Below, piece by piece: positions 42,613 to 45,937 of a stretch of 45,937 bases of DNA. The translations under genes were made by a program, and so were the position numbers. The notes under the pieces were generated by a model that ran no database searches, was not told where the DNA came from, and saw only the letters and a program-made list of their open reading frames with translations. The stretch is from an uncultured Saprospiraceae bacterium (GTDB taxonomy: Bacteria > Bacteroidota > Bacteroidia > Chitinophagales > Saprospiraceae), in the NCBI GenBank assembly GCA_905480605.1, contig CAJQRD010000019.1:1-45937 (forward strand). Direction: 5' to 3'. The stretch's first letter is position 1. Each line of letters starts with the position of its first letter.

Positions 42613-45600
42613 ATGAAAAACAGTATTAAAGCAATTACACTTACCTTACTATTCCTTCTCAATTCAGGATCTATTTTCTCGCAAAATGACTCGAAACTGT
42701 GTTTAATCGATAATATTGCTGGATTAGAGAGTAATAAAGACCCAAAATGTTATGCGACAGCCAATAGATTGGAGGACTTTATGTATGGAACACCATTGGC
42801 AAGCGAGACCAGAGAAGAAAAGGTAGTTCTTCAAAAAAAACTTATTCTTTATATCTGGAATAAAGCCACTGATAACTGTAAAGCCATTCAAAAAGATACT
42901 ATAGAATCCAGTGATTTAAAAGCTATCATAAATGAACTGAGTCGTTTTGGAAGACTTAAATCTGGTGATTACTATTTTACCTTAGGAAAAAATCTATTAA
43001 CAATTGATCCAAATGACTTAAGACAATATAGCTCTGTCGCTTATTCCTTACGCGCAATGTTGTCTGTAGAGCAAGACTTTCTATTTAACCCTTCTTGGGA
43101 GTTATACCCGATTACTTATGAGGCTATCAATAATATTAAGTTTTTTGTAGACTTGGCAACATTAGCAAGTTTAAAACTGGCAGATCAAGAAGCTAGGTTG
43201 GAGAACAGTAGGTCATTAACTTCAGAACACTTTAACAATGCGTGGAATAAGTTATTTGAAGAAAGCCCACAAAGACTTTTTCTCGACAACAATTACCCTA
43301 AATTAAATTTAGAAGTTCCAAAAGATTACAATTACGCAACAATAAAAAAAATAATCGCTCAGAAAGTAAACTCATATGAAAACTATAATCAAATTAGTCT
43401 TCCTGTTTTACTTAGAAATATTCAAGTCTATTTTGCACGTCACAAATGGCCAACAGAAATTGAAAAATCAGATTCACTTAAAAACTATTTGATTGAATCT
43501 CTTGTCTATTTGTCTTCAGATATTATCAAAGCTTCTGATGTTTATGCCGACGCTGAAAATGAAATATTTATTCGAAACAACCATGTTGACAAAGCTGCAA
43601 ACGCTTACTTGCCAATAAGCATCAATCAATTCGAAGATGTTACATACTTCCCTGGCCTCGAGGAAGCTATTACAATCGAGTCCTATGACTTAGATGCATT
43701 TCGTGACAGCGGATTGCATTGGAAAATTCTAGAATATTCATTATCATATTTAGACTCTAATAACATTTCAGAATTAGATCCTTTTGCTGCTGAAATTTTA
43801 GTTGAGACAATTGCACAATGGGCACTTTTGGTTTTAAGAGTGACCGGAGATATCTCTCGCAACAATCAAAATGAAAAAATTACTGTAAAGGATATGGAAG
43901 ATGCTTTTGTTCTTGTGCAAAATCTTATTTACAAATCACAAAAGACAAGCTCTAAAGAAACGAAAGAAGAAGAAGCCGGTAAAATAAAGTCATTAAAAAA
44001 CAACACAACGATTAGTAGCCAGGTGTTTTTTGACGCAACCGATGAAACTGGTTTGGATTTCTATCACAAATCTTCAGATTGGTTGAGTAGAAAGATTAGA
44101 AGTTACGTCATAAAAAAAGACGAAAACTTAGTACGGCTGGCAATACCTCCAGCTTTCGGTGGTTCTGGATTAGCATCAGAAGACATTAACAATGATGGTT
44201 ATCATGATCTGTTTTTTGCTGGCGGAATGGGGAACAAATTATATTTAAACAATCAAGATGGCACCTTCAAAGACATTACAGAAAAGTGCGGCATCAATAC
44301 ATGGAATGATTCATTACAATCGTATGCAGAGATACGTCAGGTTATAGTAAATGACTTTGACAATGATGGGTTGCAAGATATATTTTTAACTCTCGTAAAT
44401 GAGAATCATAGGTTGTACAAAAATCTAAATGGTGAGGAGTTCGAATTTGTTTCTACCTCAAATCAATTTGGCGGAGTGGGACAAGTAGGTGGACCTGCAA
44501 CTGCATTTGACTATAACAATGATGGCTTGCTAGATGTTTATATTGGCTACTTTGGAAATTACATGAACGGCCAACTTCCTAGTCTTGATAGGAACAACCA
44601 GAACGGATCGCCTAATGCTTTATTTAAAAACATCGGAAATCTAGAGTTTGAAAAAGTTAAACACATTGCAGATAAAAACGAAGATCTAGGTTGGACGCAA
44701 GCACTTGTGCATGTTGATATTAACCAGGATGGTCATCAAGATATAATAATAGGTAATGATTTTGGTATTAATGCTTATTATATAAATGATGGAAAAGGTC
44801 AGTTTACGAACAAAAACAAAGACCTGGCTACCTCTAAGCCATCATATACTATGAGTATTGGGTCTGCTGATTTAAACAATGACCTGTATCCTGATTTATA
44901 CATTTCAAACATTGTTGTTATGGAAAAAGATGAAAAATATGTAAACCCAACAGGAGAAACAACAATGAATTTTGATCCTGAAAAAATGAAAAACATCAGA
45001 ACCGTAGAAGCCAACGATTTATTTATTTCAGAGACTGAAAACAACACTCTTAAACAATACAATTTATCTACTAATATTGGAAGAGGCTACTCCTCTACAG
45101 GATGGTCATGGGATGCAGATTTCTTTGACTTTGACAATGATGGTGATGAGGATCTCTATTGTTTAAACGGCATGAATGACTTTATGGTTTATGGAACTGA
45201 AAACCCCACCTATAACGTCTCTGGTGATAGCTCTAAGGATGTGACATATGCTCAAAGTCATAGAGAAAAGAATGTTTTCTTCACCAATGAAAACGGGTTC
45301 CTAAAAGAACAATCATCAATTATTGGTGGAGATTTGGCTTCCAATTCTAGAAGTGCTGTTTACATGGATTTAGAAAATGATGGTGACTTGGATATCGTTA
45401 TAAATAACTATCATGACAAAGCAGTATTCTTAAAAAATCAACTATCTACAAATCAAAATTGGTTTAAGATAAAGCTTGAAGGAGATGCCAGTCAAAATGT
45501 TAATCGTGATGCAATTGGGTCTGTAATAGTCGTTCGCAATAAACCTAACGCATTGCAAATATGGCGTGAAATTCATAGCACTACAGGTTACCTATCTGTA

Positions 45601-45759
45601 CATCCTAAACAACAACATTTTGGAATTGGTCAATCAAAATCGGTAGACATTGAAGTCAAGTGGAGTAATGGCACTATAGCACGCTTTGAAAATCTAGACT
45701 CAAATTCTGCCTATAACTTCAAACTAGGAGGGCAGCCAGTAAAGATCTCTAATAAGTAA
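42613..45759 (+). CDS. exported FG-GAP/VCBS beta-propeller protein with ASPIC/UnbV domain
   Basis: From ATG at 42613 the protein is 1048 aa; an open frame from TTG 42604 adds three codons. A signal peptide ends IFSQ (residue ~23). Residues ~25-480 are mainly helical and match no family I recognise. From ~515 there are seven Ca-binding propeller repeats with DxDxDG-like loops: DINNDG, DFDNDG, DYNNDG, DINQDG, DLNNDL, DFDNDG, DLENDG (about residues 524-925). The C-terminus (~960-1040) is an ASPIC/UnbV domain, with AIGSVIVVR, STTGYLSVHPKQQHFGIG and VKWSNG. Such proteins are surface or periplasmic and usually bind proteins or polysaccharides. The gene is complete. Confidence 0.88.
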   Translation: MKNSIKAITLTLLFLLNSGSIFSQNDSKLCLIDNIAGLESNKDPKCYATANRLEDFMYGTPLASETREEKVVLQKKLILYIWNKATDNCKAIQKDTIESSDLKAIINELSRFGRLKSGDYYFTLGKNLLTIDPNDLRQYSSVAYSLRAMLSVEQDFLFNPSWELYPITYEAINNIKFFVDLATLASLKLADQEARLENSRSLTSEHFNNAWNKLFEESPQRLFLDNNYPKLNLEVPKDYNYATIKKIIAQKVNSYENYNQISLPVLLRNIQVYFARHKWPTEIEKSDSLKNYLIESLVYLSSDIIKASDVYADAENEIFIRNNHVDKAANAYLPISINQFEDVTYFPGLEEAITIESYDLDAFRDSGLHWKILEYSLSYLDSNNISELDPFAAEILVETIAQWALLVLRVTGDISRNNQNEKITVKDMEDAFVLVQNLIYKSQKTSSKETKEEEAGKIKSLKNNTTISSQVFFDATDETGLDFYHKSSDWLSRKIRSYVIKKDENLVRLAIPPAFGGSGLASEDINNDGYHDLFFAGGMGNKLYLNNQDGTFKDITEKCGINTWNDSLQSYAEIRQVIVNDFDNDGLQDIFLTLVNENHRLYKNLNGEEFEFVSTSNQFGGVGQVGGPATAFDYNNDGLLDVYIGYFGNYMNGQLPSLDRNNQNGSPNALFKNIGNLEFEKVKHIADKNEDLGWTQALVHVDINQDGHQDIIIGNDFGINAYYINDGKGQFTNKNKDLATSKPSYTMSIGSADLNNDLYPDLYISNIVVMEKDEKYVNPTGETTMNFDPEKMKNIRTVEANDLFISETENNTLKQYNLSTNIGRGYSSTGWSWDADFFDFDNDGDEDLYCLNGMNDFMVYGTENPTYNVSGDSSKDVTYAQSHREKNVFFTNENGFLKEQSSIIGGDLASNSRSAVYMDLENDGDLDIVINNYHDKAVFLKNQLSTNQNWFKIKLEGDASQNVNRDAIGSVIVVRNKPNALQIWREIHSTTGYLSVHPKQQHFGIGQSKSVDIEVKWSNGTIARFENLDSNSAYNFKLGGQPVKISNK

Positions 45760-45797
45760 TCAGTGATTGTAATATCCTTAATTGTTTGAAGTTTTAA

Positions 45798-45937
45798 ATC
45801 GAGTAGGCGGCTCCGCCCCTAAATAGGAGCGAAGTACACCTCTCACACCACCGTACGTACGGACCTCGTATACGGCGGTTCATGAAACAGAGTTCATTTC
45901 TTCTTACGATTTTCTTTACGCAGTTTGTGATAATATT
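45798..45937 (-). mobile_element. group II intron, 3' end (partial)
   Basis: Read on the minus strand, the sequence after the RT stop contains a domain V hairpin (45847-45879). Outer 9 bp are ACCGCCGTA/TACGGTGGT, inner stem TACG/CGTA, a 2-nt CG bulge, and a CGC-type catalytic triad. Domain VI follows (45801-45844), with GAG-AGG pairing CCT-CTC around a bulged A (complement of 45804). This branch-point A is the 7th base from the 3' end GAT at 45798. These features define a group II intron 3' splice site. The rest, including the 5' exon, lies off the right edge. Confidence 0.85.
45894..45937 (-). CDS. ltrA: group II intron reverse transcriptase/maturase, C-terminal end (partial)
   Basis: In the frame starting at 45935 the minus strand reads YYHKLRKENRKKK and then TGA at 45894-45896, directly before domain V. 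A basic C-terminus just upstream of domain V is the normal place for the intron-encoded protein to end. Only 13 codons are in the window, so the call relies mainly on the intron structure around it. Confidence 0.6.
   Translation of the reverse strand, partial: YYHKLRKENRKKK

Overview
The window looks like one chromosomal contig from a low-GC member of the Bacteroidota. Evidence: TAnnTTTG-type -7 promoter elements with TTG at -33, A-rich start regions without Shine-Dalgarno sequences, a PorP/SprF type IX secretion protein, a DUF5606 protein, a 31-aa AURKAIP1/COX24-type ribosomal protein, a DAHP synthase with C-terminal chorismate mutase, and a 16S rRNA 5' end of the expected type. I cannot resolve the family. 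Both edges lie in elements that are usually multicopy: the first ~40 bases of a 16S gene on the left and the 3' end of a group II intron on the right. These look like assembly breaks.

Layout. 1-2.2 kb: 16S 5' end with its promoter, then serC overlapping a YgjP-type metalloprotease gene. 2.5-7.8 kb (minus): lipoprotein, two thioredoxin-fold exported proteins, dnaE. 8.1-13.0 kb (minus): LexA-like XRE-S24 regulator, glycosyltransferase, RNase E/G, a 31-aa ribosomal protein, TPR lipoprotein, HU. 13.3-15.2 kb (plus): yicC-gmk-apaG. 15.3-18.9 kb (minus): TonB-dependent receptor overlapping an orphan histidine kinase. 19-22.7 kb (plus): tsaE, a PIF1-like helicase, a Skp/OmpH chaperone. 22.8-26.3 kb (minus): DEAD-box helicase and ligA. 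26.7-30.4 kb (plus except one gene): mscL, a minus-strand haem-like lipoprotein, then a tyrA-aroF operon and a DUF5606 gene. 30.7-34.6 kb: acyltransferase, an ECF sigma / membrane protein / CpxP-like trio, a TPR protein. 34.7-38.5 kb: SDR epimerase, DUF1295 protein, PorP/SprF, small membrane protein, DNA alkylation repair protein. 38.6-42.2 kb: comM, a ferredoxin reductase plus ferredoxin pair, a glycine-rich membrane protein. 42.6-45.8 kb: a large FG-GAP/ASPIC-UnbV exported protein.

The strongest new observation is a complete ribosome-mediated attenuator in front of tyrA-aroF at 27668-27838. It has a consensus promoter, a 22-residue leader peptide with seven aromatic residues (4 Tyr, 2 Trp, 1 Phe), a protector stem, an antiterminator stem, and an intrinsic terminator ending in nine T's just before tyrA. 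Several gene-free intervals also hold long near-perfect palindromes with a single central base. They lie between divergent genes or upstream of genes, so they cannot end those genes and look like REP-type repeats.
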